Assembly: GCA_016844955.1 (NCBI GenBank) | Contig: JAERTH010000075.1 | Location: 16,111 to 80,110, forward strand | Origin: Fidelibacterota bacterium | GTDB lineage: Bacteria > Fidelibacterota > UBA8477 > JABMPR01 | Length of the DNA: 64,000 nucleotides | Direction of reading: 5' to 3' | In this document: in pieces, positions 1-9,547 of the stretch | Layout: each line of letters starts with the position of its first letter | Numbering within the stretch: the stretch's first letter is position 1 | The notes under the pieces: model-generated | What the model was told of the DNA's origin: nothing | The model's input: only the letters and a program-made list of their open reading frames with translations | Databases searched by the model: none | Made by a program: the position numbers and the translations under genes

Positions 1-231
1 TTCATCTACGATTTTGGATAATGACTCGTCAACATAGCCACTGAGCTGCTTCTCAATATCTGGATAACTATAGGTACCCCAGGCAAAATCAACAGGAGCG
101 ACGATGGGTTCGACCACATGCAAGATGTGTAAGCTCGCCTTGTATTTTTGGGCCAAATCAATGGCAAATGGTAAAGCATATTTCGCTGATTCCGAAAAAT
201 CGGTTGGCACGAGAATCTTACTAAACTGCAT
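1..231 (-). CDS. Universal stress protein (UspA family), truncated by the window edge
   Basis: Reverse-strand translation from ATG at 231 reads MQFSKILVPTDFSESAKYALPFAIDLAQKYKASLHILHVVEP..., a typical UspA N-terminus; open through position 1. Confidence 0.85.
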   Translation of the reverse strand, partial: MQFSKILVPTDFSESAKYALPFAIDLAQKYKASLHILHVVEPIVAPVDFAWGTYSYPDIEKQLSGYVDESLSKIVDE

Positions 232-261
232 CTATTTACCTCCTGTTGATAAGAGGGGCAA

Positions 262-1695
262 TTAGTCTGAGAGCTCCCTCCCCAATTCCAGACCCTTCTG
301 GAATGCTTTCAAATTTATCTCTAAAAGATGACGCTTCTTAAAGATAAGCGGTAGAACACGCTGAACCACCATTGGATCAAGAAATTCTGTAAGCCCGGCT
401 AGCACACCTAGAATGACCACATTTGATATCCTGGTGTTACCCATTTCCTTGGCAATCTGTGTTGCAGGGATTGGAATATTCTTGATATCCTTGCGCTTGG
501 GTTCCACATCGATAAGTGAGTTGTCCCAGAGGATGATACCACCTTCAAGTACATCGTCTTCAAATTTCTCCAATGACGGACGGTTCATGGCGATCAATAT
601 AGAGGGATGTGTCACCAGAGGAGAACCAATGTTTTCCCTGGACAGCTTAACATGACAGTTGGCCGTTCCACCACGCATCTCAGGACCGTATGAGGGAATC
701 CAGCTGACTTCCAAGTCTTCACGCATTCCGATTTCACTTAACCAGACACCCAGCGAGAGTACACCTTGTCCACCAAAACCGGCAATTTTGATCTCTTCAT
801 CAATATTTTCATTAATGGTCAGGGCTGCGGTATCGATCTCTAGTTTGTCTTTTTCCAGACCAATAAGTTTGGATACGCGTTCAGGCGGGGCCAAATTCAG
901 GTCTAAATTCAGAGGTTCAACCTGTTGTGCAATATCCTTGTAAACTCCCAGGGGGAAATTCTTAACCAAGGTGGATTTGATCCACTCTTCAGATTGAGGA
1001 GCGGACATTTTCCAGCCGGTTGGACAAGTCGAAAGCACTTCCACAAAGGAGAAGCCCTTCTTTTCAATCTGATTCTTGATCCCTTTTCTGACAGCTTTTC
1101 TGGCAGCGGCGATCGACCGGGTATCTGCCATCATTACTCTTTCTACGTATACAGGAGATTCCAGACTTGAGATGATCTCAGCCATGCGGATTGGATAGCC
1201 CTCATTTTGCAAGGTGCGACCGTAAGGGGTTGTCGTGGTCTTCTGGCCAATCAAAGTAGTTGGAGCCATTTGCCCACCCGTCATACCATAAATGGCATTA
1301 TTGACAAAGAATACGGTCATGGCCTCCCCCCTGTTGGCAGCATGCAGAATTTCATTTCCACCAATGGCAGCCAAATCACCATCTCCCTGATAGGAGATTA
1401 CAATAGACTCAGGCAAAGCGCGTTTCACACCAGTTGCAACAGCAGGAGCTCGTCCATGTGCCGATTGAATGTTACCTGCATTAAAATAATAGTATGCGAA
1501 CACACTACAGCCAACTGGGCTGACAAAAACACAGTTCTCAGCCGCTTCAAAATCGGTGAGGGCTTCAGCAATTAGCTTGTGAAGAATACCATGACCACAA
1601 CCTGGACAATAGTGGGTCTGTTCTTTATTACTACCTGGCCGGCGTTCATAGCTATCATAGAAACCAGGGGATTTTCCTAATATTTTTATGCTCAT
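262..1695 (-). CDS. 2-oxoacid:ferredoxin oxidoreductase, fused beta (TPP-binding) and gamma subunits
   Basis: CPGCGHG and GDGDLAAIG...N TPP-binding motifs in the N-terminal part; [13 protein letters not shown]...[17 protein letters not shown] gamma-subunit motifs in the C-terminal part. Confidence 0.9.
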   Translation of the reverse strand: MSIKILGKSPGFYDSYERRPGSNKEQTHYCPGCGHGILHKLIAEALTDFEAAENCVFVSPVGCSVFAYYYFNAGNIQSAHGRAPAVATGVKRALPESIVISYQGDGDLAAIGGNEILHAANRGEAMTVFFVNNAIYGMTGGQMAPTTLIGQKTTTTPYGRTLQNEGYPIRMAEIISSLESPVYVERVMMADTRSIAAARKAVRKGIKNQIEKKGFSFVEVLSTCPTGWKMSAPQSEEWIKSTLVKNFPLGVYKDIAQQVEPLNLDLNLAPPERVSKLIGLEKDKLEIDTAALTINENIDEEIKIAGFGGQGVLSLGVWLSEIGMREDLEVSWIPSYGPEMRGGTANCHVKLSRENIGSPLVTHPSILIAMNRPSLEKFEDDVLEGGIILWDNSLIDVEPKRKDIKNIPIPATQIAKEMGNTRISNVVILGVLAGLTEFLDPMVVQRVLPLIFKKRHLLEINLKAFQKGLELGRELSD

Positions 1696-2750
1696 AGTAC
1701 CCTCATCATGCGTTTGATCTCGTGAACCAATTCCTGGATTGATGGGACATTTCCACCCATGCGACCATAAAATTCTACTGGTTTCACCCCGTTGACTGCC
1801 AGGCGAACATCATCTACCATTTGACCATTGCTCAGCTCAATCACACTGAAAGCTTTTACGTGGTCCAGGGCTGCCAGTTCAGCAATCCGATTGGTGGGAA
1901 ATGGCATCACTGTGATGGGACGCAGCATACCAACCTTGACGCCCTCCACCCGGAGCTGGTCTATGGCAGTATGCACCATTCTGGAGACGATTCCATATCC
2001 GATCACTACGAAGTCCGCATCATCCAGGCGATATTCCTCGTAACGCGTTTCGTTATTTTCAATAATTTCATACTTACGCTGCAATTTTTGATTGTGGCGC
2101 TCAAGATCATCTGGGTCAAGCTCAATGGAGCTGATAAGATTCATTCTATCACCATCTACACCGCGAACTGCCCAGGTTTTCTCAGCAAATTCAGTAACCG
2201 GCTCAGGGAAATCTACAGGCTCCATCATCTGTCCGATAAAACCATCTGCCATCACAACGGCGGGATTGCGATATTTATCTGCCAGATCAAATGCCAGCAT
2301 GGTTAGATCACACATTTCCTGGGCTGAATTGGGGGCAACCACGATATTTTTGTAATTTCCGTGTCCTCCACCCTTCACTACCTGGTGGTAATCACCCTGT
2401 TCTGGAGCAATGTTGCCTAGACCAGGACCACCACGTGTGATATTCACGACCACACAGGGTAATTCGGCACCGGCCAGGTAGGACATGCCCTCTTGCTTCA
2501 GGCTAAAACCAGGACTGGAACTGGCTGTCATGGCGCGGATGCCAGTTCCCGCTGCGCCATATACCATATTGATAGCTGCTATCTCACTCTCAGCCTGGAG
2601 GAAGGTACCTCCAACCAGAGGCATGTATTGAGCTGCCGCATGGGCAATCTCACTGGCAGGTGTGATAGGATAACCATAGTAAGCACGACAACCGGCCAGA
2701 ATAGCGCCCTTGACAATAGCTTCATTTCCCTTTACGAATTGTTTGGACAT
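1692..2750 (-). CDS. 2-oxoacid:ferredoxin oxidoreductase alpha subunit (VorB/KorA-like)
   Basis: [30 protein letters not shown]...[14 protein letters not shown]... typical of the alpha subunit; overlaps the downstream gene by 4 nt. Confidence 0.9.
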   Translation of the reverse strand: MSKQFVKGNEAIVKGAILAGCRAYYGYPITPASEIAHAAAQYMPLVGGTFLQAESEIAAINMVYGAAGTGIRAMTASSSPGFSLKQEGMSYLAGAELPCVVVNITRGGPGLGNIAPEQGDYHQVVKGGGHGNYKNIVVAPNSAQEMCDLTMLAFDLADKYRNPAVVMADGFIGQMMEPVDFPEPVTEFAEKTWAVRGVDGDRMNLISSIELDPDDLERHNQKLQRKYEIIENNETRYEEYRLDDADFVVIGYGIVSRMVHTAIDQLRVEGVKVGMLRPITVMPFPTNRIAELAALDHVKAFSVIELSNGQMVDDVRLAVNGVKPVEFYGRMGGNVPSIQELVHEIKRMMRVL

Positions 2751-2753
2751 GCT

Positions 2754-3122
2754 CTACTCCGTAAAACTTAATGTTCTGAAATTACTTAAGATAACCTGTT
2801 TGCCACAAGCCTCACACTGAGCGATTCCTTTTACAGAATCAATTTCTACCAGTTTGCTGGGTACTTGTTTTTCCTGACAGATGTAGGCATCCTTGGCTTC
2901 AAGCCAATTCTTGTATACGGTTATGGCACCGGGTTCTGGACAGGCATAGTAACAGACTCCGCAGCCTGTGCAACCTTCACCATCATATTCCGCAGGACTA
3001 TATCCATGAGTATTGAAGCTGTCTGCAAGGTGCAGCACATCGACAGGACATGCTACGACGCAAAGCTTGCACCCCTTGCATTCCTCAATGTTGACTGCAA
3101 CCAGTCCACGAGCTTTTCCCAT
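2754..3122 (-). CDS. 4Fe-4S ferredoxin-type subunit (delta) of the oxidoreductase
   Basis: Two clusters, [12 protein letters not shown] and [12 protein letters not shown], plus an extra C-terminal CEACGK. Confidence 0.88.
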   Translation of the reverse strand: MGKARGLVAVNIEECKGCKLCVVACPVDVLHLADSFNTHGYSPAEYDGEGCTGCGVCYYACPEPGAITVYKNWLEAKDAYICQEKQVPSKLVEIDSVKGIAQCEACGKQVILSNFRTLSFTE

Positions 3123-3168
3123 ATTCAGAACCTCCTAAAATTCGTATCGGTTTGATCTATATTATTTT

Positions 3169-4467
3169 TCATTGTAATAGTTTGCTCTCAAATGATTGGC
3201 GCTCAAGCACTTCCCTGAAATCAGGATGGGCGATCTCAATCAGAGCCTTGGCTCTTTGTCTCAGTGTTTTGCCATGTAAATGGGCAACCCCAAATTCAGT
3301 AACAACATAATGCACATCACCGCGACTGGTGGTTACTGCGGCACCTGGTTTCAGATCCAGGACTATCCTTGACTGGGTTCCTTTCCTGGCCGTGCTGGGC
3401 ATGGCAATAATGGGGATGCCCCCCTTACTCCTTGATGCGCCACGCATAAAATCAACCTGACCGCCAATGCCGGAAAAGTTGGTACGACCCATGGAATCTG
3501 AACACACCTGACCCGTTAAATCAATTTCTATGGAGGAGTTGATGGCCACCATTTTGTTGTTTTGAGCAATGATATAGGGATCGTTCACATAGTCAGTGGG
3601 ATGAAACTCCATAAATGGGTTTTCATGAATAAAGTCATAGACGTACTGTGACCCCATGACAATGCTGGAAACCACTTTCCCTGGATGTAAGGTCTTCTCT
3701 TCCCCATTAATCACCCCAGATTCAACCAGTTCCACAACACCATCACTGAACATTTCTGTATGGATACCGAGATTTCGCTTTTCCTTGAGATAATGAAGGG
3801 TTGCATCAGGAATAGCGCCTATACCCATCTGTAGTGTGGAGCCATCTTCAATGAGATTGGCTATATATTTACCGATCTGCATATGTCGCTGGGATAATTT
3901 AACCTTTTGTGCCTGGAACAATGGTTCGTCAGCTTCCACAATAAAATCCAGCTTAGATGCATGAATAAAGTTATCACCATGCACACGAGGCATTTGGCGA
4001 TTCACCATAGCGACAATAATTTTTGCCACCTTACAGGCTGCGATAGTGGTGTCAGTACTCACTCCATAACTGCAAAATCCATGTGAATCAGGAGGACTGA
4101 TGTGAATCAGAGCCACATCAACCGGGATATGGCCATTTTTGAATAATCCGGGGATTTCTGATAAGAAGATGGGCGTCCAATCACCACGACCAGCGTTAAC
4201 AGCCTCTCTCACATTGGCACCGGTAAAGAGAGAGTTCATGCGTACATGCCCTTCCATTTCCGGTGTGACATATTTAGCATCACCAAGTGTAAGAATGTGG
4301 CTAATGGTCACATCTTCAAGTTGCATAACCCTTTTACTAAAAGCATCCACAAAAATTTGAGGGGTGGCTGCACCAGCGTGCAAGTAAACCGAGTCCCTTG
4401 ATTTGATAAGCTCCATGGCTTCTTCAGGAGTCCCGATTCGGGAACGATATTGTTCAGTCCAGCCCAC
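3169..4467 (-). CDS. Acetyl-CoA hydrolase/CoA-transferase family (4-hydroxybutyrate CoA-transferase-like)
   Basis: FSGIGGQVDFMRGASRSKGGIPIIAMPST and HISPPDSHGFCSYGVSTD motifs; 432 aa. Confidence 0.85.
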   Translation of the reverse strand: MGWTEQYRSRIGTPEEAMELIKSRDSVYLHAGAATPQIFVDAFSKRVMQLEDVTISHILTLGDAKYVTPEMEGHVRMNSLFTGANVREAVNAGRGDWTPIFLSEIPGLFKNGHIPVDVALIHISPPDSHGFCSYGVSTDTTIAACKVAKIIVAMVNRQMPRVHGDNFIHASKLDFIVEADEPLFQAQKVKLSQRHMQIGKYIANLIEDGSTLQMGIGAIPDATLHYLKEKRNLGIHTEMFSDGVVELVESGVINGEEKTLHPGKVVSSIVMGSQYVYDFIHENPFMEFHPTDYVNDPYIIAQNNKMVAINSSIEIDLTGQVCSDSMGRTNFSGIGGQVDFMRGASRSKGGIPIIAMPSTARKGTQSRIVLDLKPGAAVTTSRGDVHYVVTEFGVAHLHGKTLRQRAKALIEIAHPDFREVLERQSFESKLLQ

Positions 4468-5561
4468 TATATTTTAATCCCGAAATGTCGGTTAAGTACA
4501 GGTTGCATATTGCGCCCTTCGAATGTGTAGAGCCCCTTGGTCAGGACGTAGGAATCTTTGACAACTTTTCCCAGCCCCACTTCGGCAATCTGAATAAGAT
4601 ATTTTGATAGAACATTGCTCAAGGCAATGGAGGTGGTGCGATTAATTCCTGATGTTACATTGGGAACACAATAGTGTATAACACCTTCATCTATATAAAC
4701 AGGATCTGAGAGCAGCGTCGGCCTGGTGGTTTCGCAGACGCCCCCCTCATCCACAGAATAATCTATGAGTACGGAGAGATGTTTCATCTTGCGGACCATC
4801 TCACGTGATATGAGTTGCTGTGTTTGAGCGCCGCGTTTCAATATTGCCGCCACTACCACATCAGCAAACCTCAGGCTTTTTTCTATGGCTGTCTGATTGG
4901 CGTAGATGGTGGTTACCTGATCACCCAAGATTGCTCTGATTTTCCGAAGCTGATCTATGTCTTTATCCAGGACGTGAACTTGAGCACCTAATCCAGCAAA
5001 CGCTTTAGCTGCAGTAGAACCCACGGCACCGGCCCCAAGTATTACCACCGATGCTGGTGCAACACCGGGCACACTCCCCAGTAAAACTCCACGACCTATA
5101 GGATCACGGCCGAGATAATTTCCAGCTATGACAGGTGCCATCTGACCAGCCAATTCGCTCATTATATTCAGAATGGGACGTGAACCGTCCTCTTCTTCCA
5201 TGATCTCCATTCCAATGAGAGTGATTTTCTTTTCGATGAGTCCATGGAAAACTTCTGGCGAGCTGACAGAGAGGTGCTGAAAAGTGAAAACGGTCTGCCC
5301 CTCGAGCATATGCTCCAGTGTTTCTTCAGTTATGGGAAGAATTTTTAGCAGGACCTCTGAACGGCCATAAATTTCATCCTGACTAAATACGATTTGTGCG
5401 CCTTTATTCAGATAATCCTGATCCAAAAAGCCGCTGGCATCTCCTGCACCTGATTCAACAAATACAGTGTGACCCCGCTTCACCAGGGATTTAGCACCAT
5501 TGGGCGTCAAGCAGACGCGTTTCTCATTCAACCGGCTTTCATGAAGAACTCCAAAGTTCAT
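4467..5561 (-). CDS. ald: Alanine dehydrogenase / PNT-family protein (divergent)
   Basis: MNFGVLHESRLNEKRVCLTP N-terminus, ILGAGAVGSTAAKAFAGLGAQVHVLDKD Rossmann motif, IDYSVDEGGVCETT. ORF track starts at 5648; ATG at 5561 is the likely true start. Confidence 0.75.
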   Translation of the reverse strand: MNFGVLHESRLNEKRVCLTPNGAKSLVKRGHTVFVESGAGDASGFLDQDYLNKGAQIVFSQDEIYGRSEVLLKILPITEETLEHMLEGQTVFTFQHLSVSSPEVFHGLIEKKITLIGMEIMEEEDGSRPILNIMSELAGQMAPVIAGNYLGRDPIGRGVLLGSVPGVAPASVVILGAGAVGSTAAKAFAGLGAQVHVLDKDIDQLRKIRAILGDQVTTIYANQTAIEKSLRFADVVVAAILKRGAQTQQLISREMVRKMKHLSVLIDYSVDEGGVCETTRPTLLSDPVYIDEGVIHYCVPNVTSGINRTTSIALSNVLSKYLIQIAEVGLGKVVKDSYVLTKGLYTFEGRNMQPVLNRHFGIKI

Positions 5562-5808
5562 TACTGGCTCCCAAATTTTCCGAGTTTCGTGGTCACTTAT
5601 TTCAAGAGACAAACAGTGTGCCAATGTCCAGAGATTGTTTATTGACAAATACTAATTTCCAGAAAGGTACCCCTGAAAAAAACCATTGGAACTGGAAACA
5701 CTTACTGGGTCCTGAATAGACGGGTCATGCTTCTGATGAGGTTGGACTTTTATACATTTATAAATAATTCAGCATTTTTAAAACGATTATCTCAGTTAAT
5801 TTAGGCAT

Positions 5809-8787
5809 ATGTTTAAACAAGTCCTCACACTCAAACAACGACCCGGTTTTCGAGATATGATGCAGCACCGGGTCCATGAAATTTTACTAATTTCCAGTCT
5901 CTATGATGCTTTTAAACTGGAAGAAGATGGCCGCCTGGGTGAAATGATTTTCACAGAATACCAGGATATGAATCTCTCCAGCGCTCCACGCATCACCCGT
6001 GTTTCTACTGGTGATCATGCGCTCAGAAAACTACGAGCTCGACATTATGATCTGGTTATTACCATGACCAGAGTTTCAGATATGAATCCCTTCCAGTTGG
6101 GACGTAAAATCAAAAAGAAACATGGTTCCATACCGGTAATCATGCTGGCATCAAACCGCCGGGAATATAAGTGGGCCCTGCAAAGGGTAGACAATATCGA
6201 AGGTATTGATAGAACCTTCATTTGGCATGGTGACTCAAACATTTTTACCACCATTGTTAAATATATTGAAGACAGCCAGAATGCCCAGAGGGACATTCTC
6301 AAGGGTGGCGCTCGCGCTATCATCGTCGTTGAGGATTCGCCAAAATTTTATTCAATATTTCTCCCCATGCTTTACAGCGTGGTCATCAACACAACCCAGA
6401 AATTGATGAAGGACGAGTATACGGACGAGTTAAGGCTTTTCAGGATGCGTTCCCGTCCAAAGATTCTACTGGCCACCAATTTTGAGGAAGCCACTGAGCT
6501 GTTTCGTTTGTACAAGAATAATCTCCTGGCAGTAATCTCAGATGTACGTTACCCCAGAAATGGCAAACTTGACCCAAAGGCAGGTGCCAGATTCATTAAG
6601 ATTGTCCAGAAAAAAAACCCCAGCATGCCCATCATCATGCAATCCATGGAAGGTTCCAATGAAGATACAGCCATGGAACTGGGCGCTTATTTTATTGAGA
6701 AAGGCTCTCCCCACCTCATTCAGAGTCTCCAGGAGTTTGTTTTTAGACATTGTGGGTTCGGTGATCTAATATTTAGTACCAAAGAGGGCAAGACAATTAC
6801 TAAAATCAGGCACTTAAATGCCCTCTCAGCCGCCCTGTCATCAGTGCCCATGCAGAGCATTGAATACCACGCACGTCGCGATCACTTCTCTAACTGGCTG
6901 GCTGTTCGTGGACATTTTGATCTGGCTGATTATTTAAAGCCCATCAATATTGAGGCATTTGAGGACCAGGAAGAATTTCGCAAAATTCTACTGGATGCCA
7001 TTGATCGCCAACGATCGCTTCAGCATTTTGATAATATTGGGTATTTTAATGTTGATACCTATGACTCTGCCATAAAGGCTGTTCGCATCGGTGGTGGTTC
7101 TATCGGGGGCAAGGCGCGCGGTCTGGCTTTTCTCACGGCGCACATGCGCAGATTTGATTTCAGCCAGAAATATGATGAAATCAAAGTCGATGTTCCTCAA
7201 TTTGCAGTCATCGCCACTGATGTCTATGATCGCTTTCTTGAGATCAACAAATTACGTCTTAAAGCACTGGCTGCCGAAACCAATGAAGAGATTGATGATC
7301 TTTTCCGGGCTGCAGTGTTCCCAGGCAATTTTACCGAACAGCTACACGCCTATCTTGGAAATCACGCCACGCCCCTGGCTGTACGATCATCCAGCTTACT
7401 GGAAGATTCACTTTTCCAGCCATTCGCCGGAATATACAGCACGTATATGCTGCGTAACTCTGCTCCAGCTCTGGACACACGAGTGTTCCAGCTCCTGGAA
7501 GCCATAAAACTGGTTTATGCTTCTGGCTTTCACAGGGAGGCGATTGCATATCTCAAGTCCACGGGAAATCGTCCCGAAGATGAGAAAATGGCTGTTGTAA
7601 TTCAACACCTTATCGGCAAAAGACATGAACAATACTATTATCCCAGTTTTTCAGGTGTGCTTCAGACACTGAACTATTATCCCCAGGGAGCCATGCAGCG
7701 CGAAGAGGGTATTGCCACTATGGCTTTGGGATTGGGGCGCACCGTAGTAAATGGTGAAAAGGCACTCAAATTCAGTCCAAAACGGCCCAATGTTTTGCCA
7801 CAGTTTTTTGATGAAAAATCCATATTGAACAATAGCCAGAACCACTTTTACGCCCTTGACATGACAGATGCAGAAGCTGCCCTGGAAAGCGGAGAGGGCT
7901 CCAACCTGGTACAGTTGGATTTAAAGACAGCAGAAGAACATGGAAGTCTGGATCAAATAGCCAGTGTTTACTCATTTCAAGATGGTCGCTTCCGGGATTC
8001 ACTGTTTGAAGCTGGTCCACGTGTTGTCACCTTCGCCAATATTCTCAAGTGGAAATCGCTCCCCCTCCCTGACATTCTCAAAGATCTCATGCAATTTGGA
8101 AAGTTGGGAATGGGGTGTGAAGTCGAGATGGAGTTTGCCGTCAACCTCCCGGAGAAATCAGGGGCCGCCGCTGAATTATCTATATTGCAGATCAGACCCA
8201 TGGTCACTTTCGAACGCCCCCACCTGGTGGATGTGGAGTTGGCACAAAGGGGAGATGAACTTTTCCAGAGTGAAATCTGCCTGGGAAATGGTGACAATAT
8301 TGAGATTTGTGATTTGATTTATGTTGATCTGGACAAATTTGATATACTGAAGAGTCAACAGATCGCTGAAGAAATCCGGGAGATGAACCGCTTATTCAGC
8401 CCGGATAAACCATACCTCCTGGTAGGTCCAGGACGCTGGGGAACGGCAGACCCGTTGTTGGGAATTCCCGTTAGCTGGAATTATATCTCCAACGCACGCT
8501 CCATTGTGGAGGTTGGTTTGCCAGGACTCTATGTGGACCCGTCTTTTGGAAGTCATTTCTTTCAGAATATCACCTCCCTGGGAATCAGCTACTTCACTAT
8601 CCCCCCCCAGCAGCTGGAAAATGATATGAACTTGACCTGGTTCAAGAACCAGACAGCCACCACTGAGACCACTTTTTTGAAGCATTATAGCTTTGAGAGG
8701 CCCTTCATTATTCAAGTCGACGGAATCAAGGGGGAAGGGCACATTTGGCGTCCGGGGTGTTGTGAATCACAGGATGATAATATCTGA
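5809..8787 (+). CDS. Tandem receiver-like domains fused to PEP/pyruvate-binding (PPDK_N, ATP-grasp) domain
   Basis: Second receiver has VVEDS...VISDVRYP...QSME...IEKGS; PPDK_N motifs IGGKARGLAFL and PLAVRSSSLLEDSLFQPFAGIYST; no phosphohistidine or TIM-barrel domain visible. Confidence 0.8.
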   Translation: MFKQVLTLKQRPGFRDMMQHRVHEILLISSLYDAFKLEEDGRLGEMIFTEYQDMNLSSAPRITRVSTGDHALRKLRARHYDLVITMTRVSDMNPFQLGRKIKKKHGSIPVIMLASNRREYKWALQRVDNIEGIDRTFIWHGDSNIFTTIVKYIEDSQNAQRDILKGGARAIIVVEDSPKFYSIFLPMLYSVVINTTQKLMKDEYTDELRLFRMRSRPKILLATNFEEATELFRLYKNNLLAVISDVRYPRNGKLDPKAGARFIKIVQKKNPSMPIIMQSMEGSNEDTAMELGAYFIEKGSPHLIQSLQEFVFRHCGFGDLIFSTKEGKTITKIRHLNALSAALSSVPMQSIEYHARRDHFSNWLAVRGHFDLADYLKPINIEAFEDQEEFRKILLDAIDRQRSLQHFDNIGYFNVDTYDSAIKAVRIGGGSIGGKARGLAFLTAHMRRFDFSQKYDEIKVDVPQFAVIATDVYDRFLEINKLRLKALAAETNEEIDDLFRAAVFPGNFTEQLHAYLGNHATPLAVRSSSLLEDSLFQPFAGIYSTYMLRNSAPALDTRVFQLLEAIKLVYASGFHREAIAYLKSTGNRPEDEKMAVVIQHLIGKRHEQYYYPSFSGVLQTLNYYPQGAMQREEGIATMALGLGRTVVNGEKALKFSPKRPNVLPQFFDEKSILNNSQNHFYALDMTDAEAALESGEGSNLVQLDLKTAEEHGSLDQIASVYSFQDGRFRDSLFEAGPRVVTFANILKWKSLPLPDILKDLMQFGKLGMGCEVEMEFAVNLPEKSGAAAELSILQIRPMVTFERPHLVDVELAQRGDELFQSEICLGNGDNIEICDLIYVDLDKFDILKSQQIAEEIREMNRLFSPDKPYLLVGPGRWGTADPLLGIPVSWNYISNARSIVEVGLPGLYVDPSFGSHFFQNITSLGISYFTIPPQQLENDMNLTWFKNQTATTETTFLKHYSFERPFIIQVDGIKGEGHIWRPGCCESQDDNI

Positions 8788-8854
8788 TAGATTCCTGCTT
8801 GAGGCGGGCTTAAAAAAATTTATGTTCACCGACCAAAAAAGGAGCGTTACAAGA

Positions 8855-9307
8855 ATGCGTAAAACATCACTTATTATTTTATCACTCGTGATGATGGCTT
8901 CATTGACATTTGCTCAGAGTGAAGGTATTGGAATTGGTTTGAACACAGAAGGTCTAACAGGAAAATACTGGCTGAGCCACTCAAATGCTATTGGAGTCGA
9001 CTGGAATTTTGGGACACACCTCTCAGCTGATTATTTGTTTGAAGATGCCGAAATGCTTGAACTGACAGAAGCAATCACACCCATTAGCTATGGTGTAGGT
9101 ATTGGCATTGGTACCCATGAAGGACTCAATGATGAACTTGAAGAAATAACTGAACTGGATGTAAATCTACGCGGCGTCATAGGAATAGGTTATTATTTCT
9201 CCTCTTTTCCTGCAGATATTTACATTGAAAGTGTACCTACTATTGGTATCGTTGGCGGAGGTGGATTACACTTTGGCGGAACGCTAGGTATTAGATACTT
9301 CTTTTAG
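8855..9307 (+). CDS. Secreted/outer-membrane small beta-barrel-like hypothetical protein
   Basis: Signal peptide MRKTSLIILSLVMMASLTFAQ; Gly-rich alternating sequence ending in ...GGTLGIRYFF. ORF track start is 8693; ATG 8855 is preferred because the signal peptide follows it. Confidence 0.65.
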   Translation: MRKTSLIILSLVMMASLTFAQSEGIGIGLNTEGLTGKYWLSHSNAIGVDWNFGTHLSADYLFEDAEMLELTEAITPISYGVGIGIGTHEGLNDELEEITELDVNLRGVIGIGYYFSSFPADIYIESVPTIGIVGGGGLHFGGTLGIRYFF

Positions 9308-9330
9308 GCATATTAGGCTTTTGCTGTATG

Positions 9331-9359
9331 CCTCATCATTTTTGGTGGGGCTTTTTTTT
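9331..9359 (+). terminator. Rho-independent terminator after 8855-9307
   Basis: CCTCATCA-ttttt-GGTGGGG stem (with G-U pairs) followed by CTTTTTTTT. Confidence 0.75.
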
Positions 9360-9547
9360 ATTTTCAACTATTGATATTAAGAGTCCAAAGGTTGAAACTC
9401 TGAATTGTTAAGTATTTAAGCACATTCTTTTGTTGAAATTCATGCTCCAAGGATTAGTATTACTGAACTATGCTCCAATTCGACTTTTTGGAAATGGAGC
9501 TAAGGTTATAATTGACAGTCTAAGCATATAAAGTGTGAGGAGTATCC

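Noticed and set aside
413-2771. Plus-strand ORFs (e.g. 413-655, 659-943, 1207-1575, 1821-2306, 2493-2771)
   Set aside because: Antisense to strongly recognisable oxidoreductase subunits; translations are low in family-like motifs.
6045-8742. Overlapping minus- and plus-frame ORFs inside the receiver/PPDK_N gene
   Set aside because: Shadow frames of a confidently coding ORF; no RBS or motif support.
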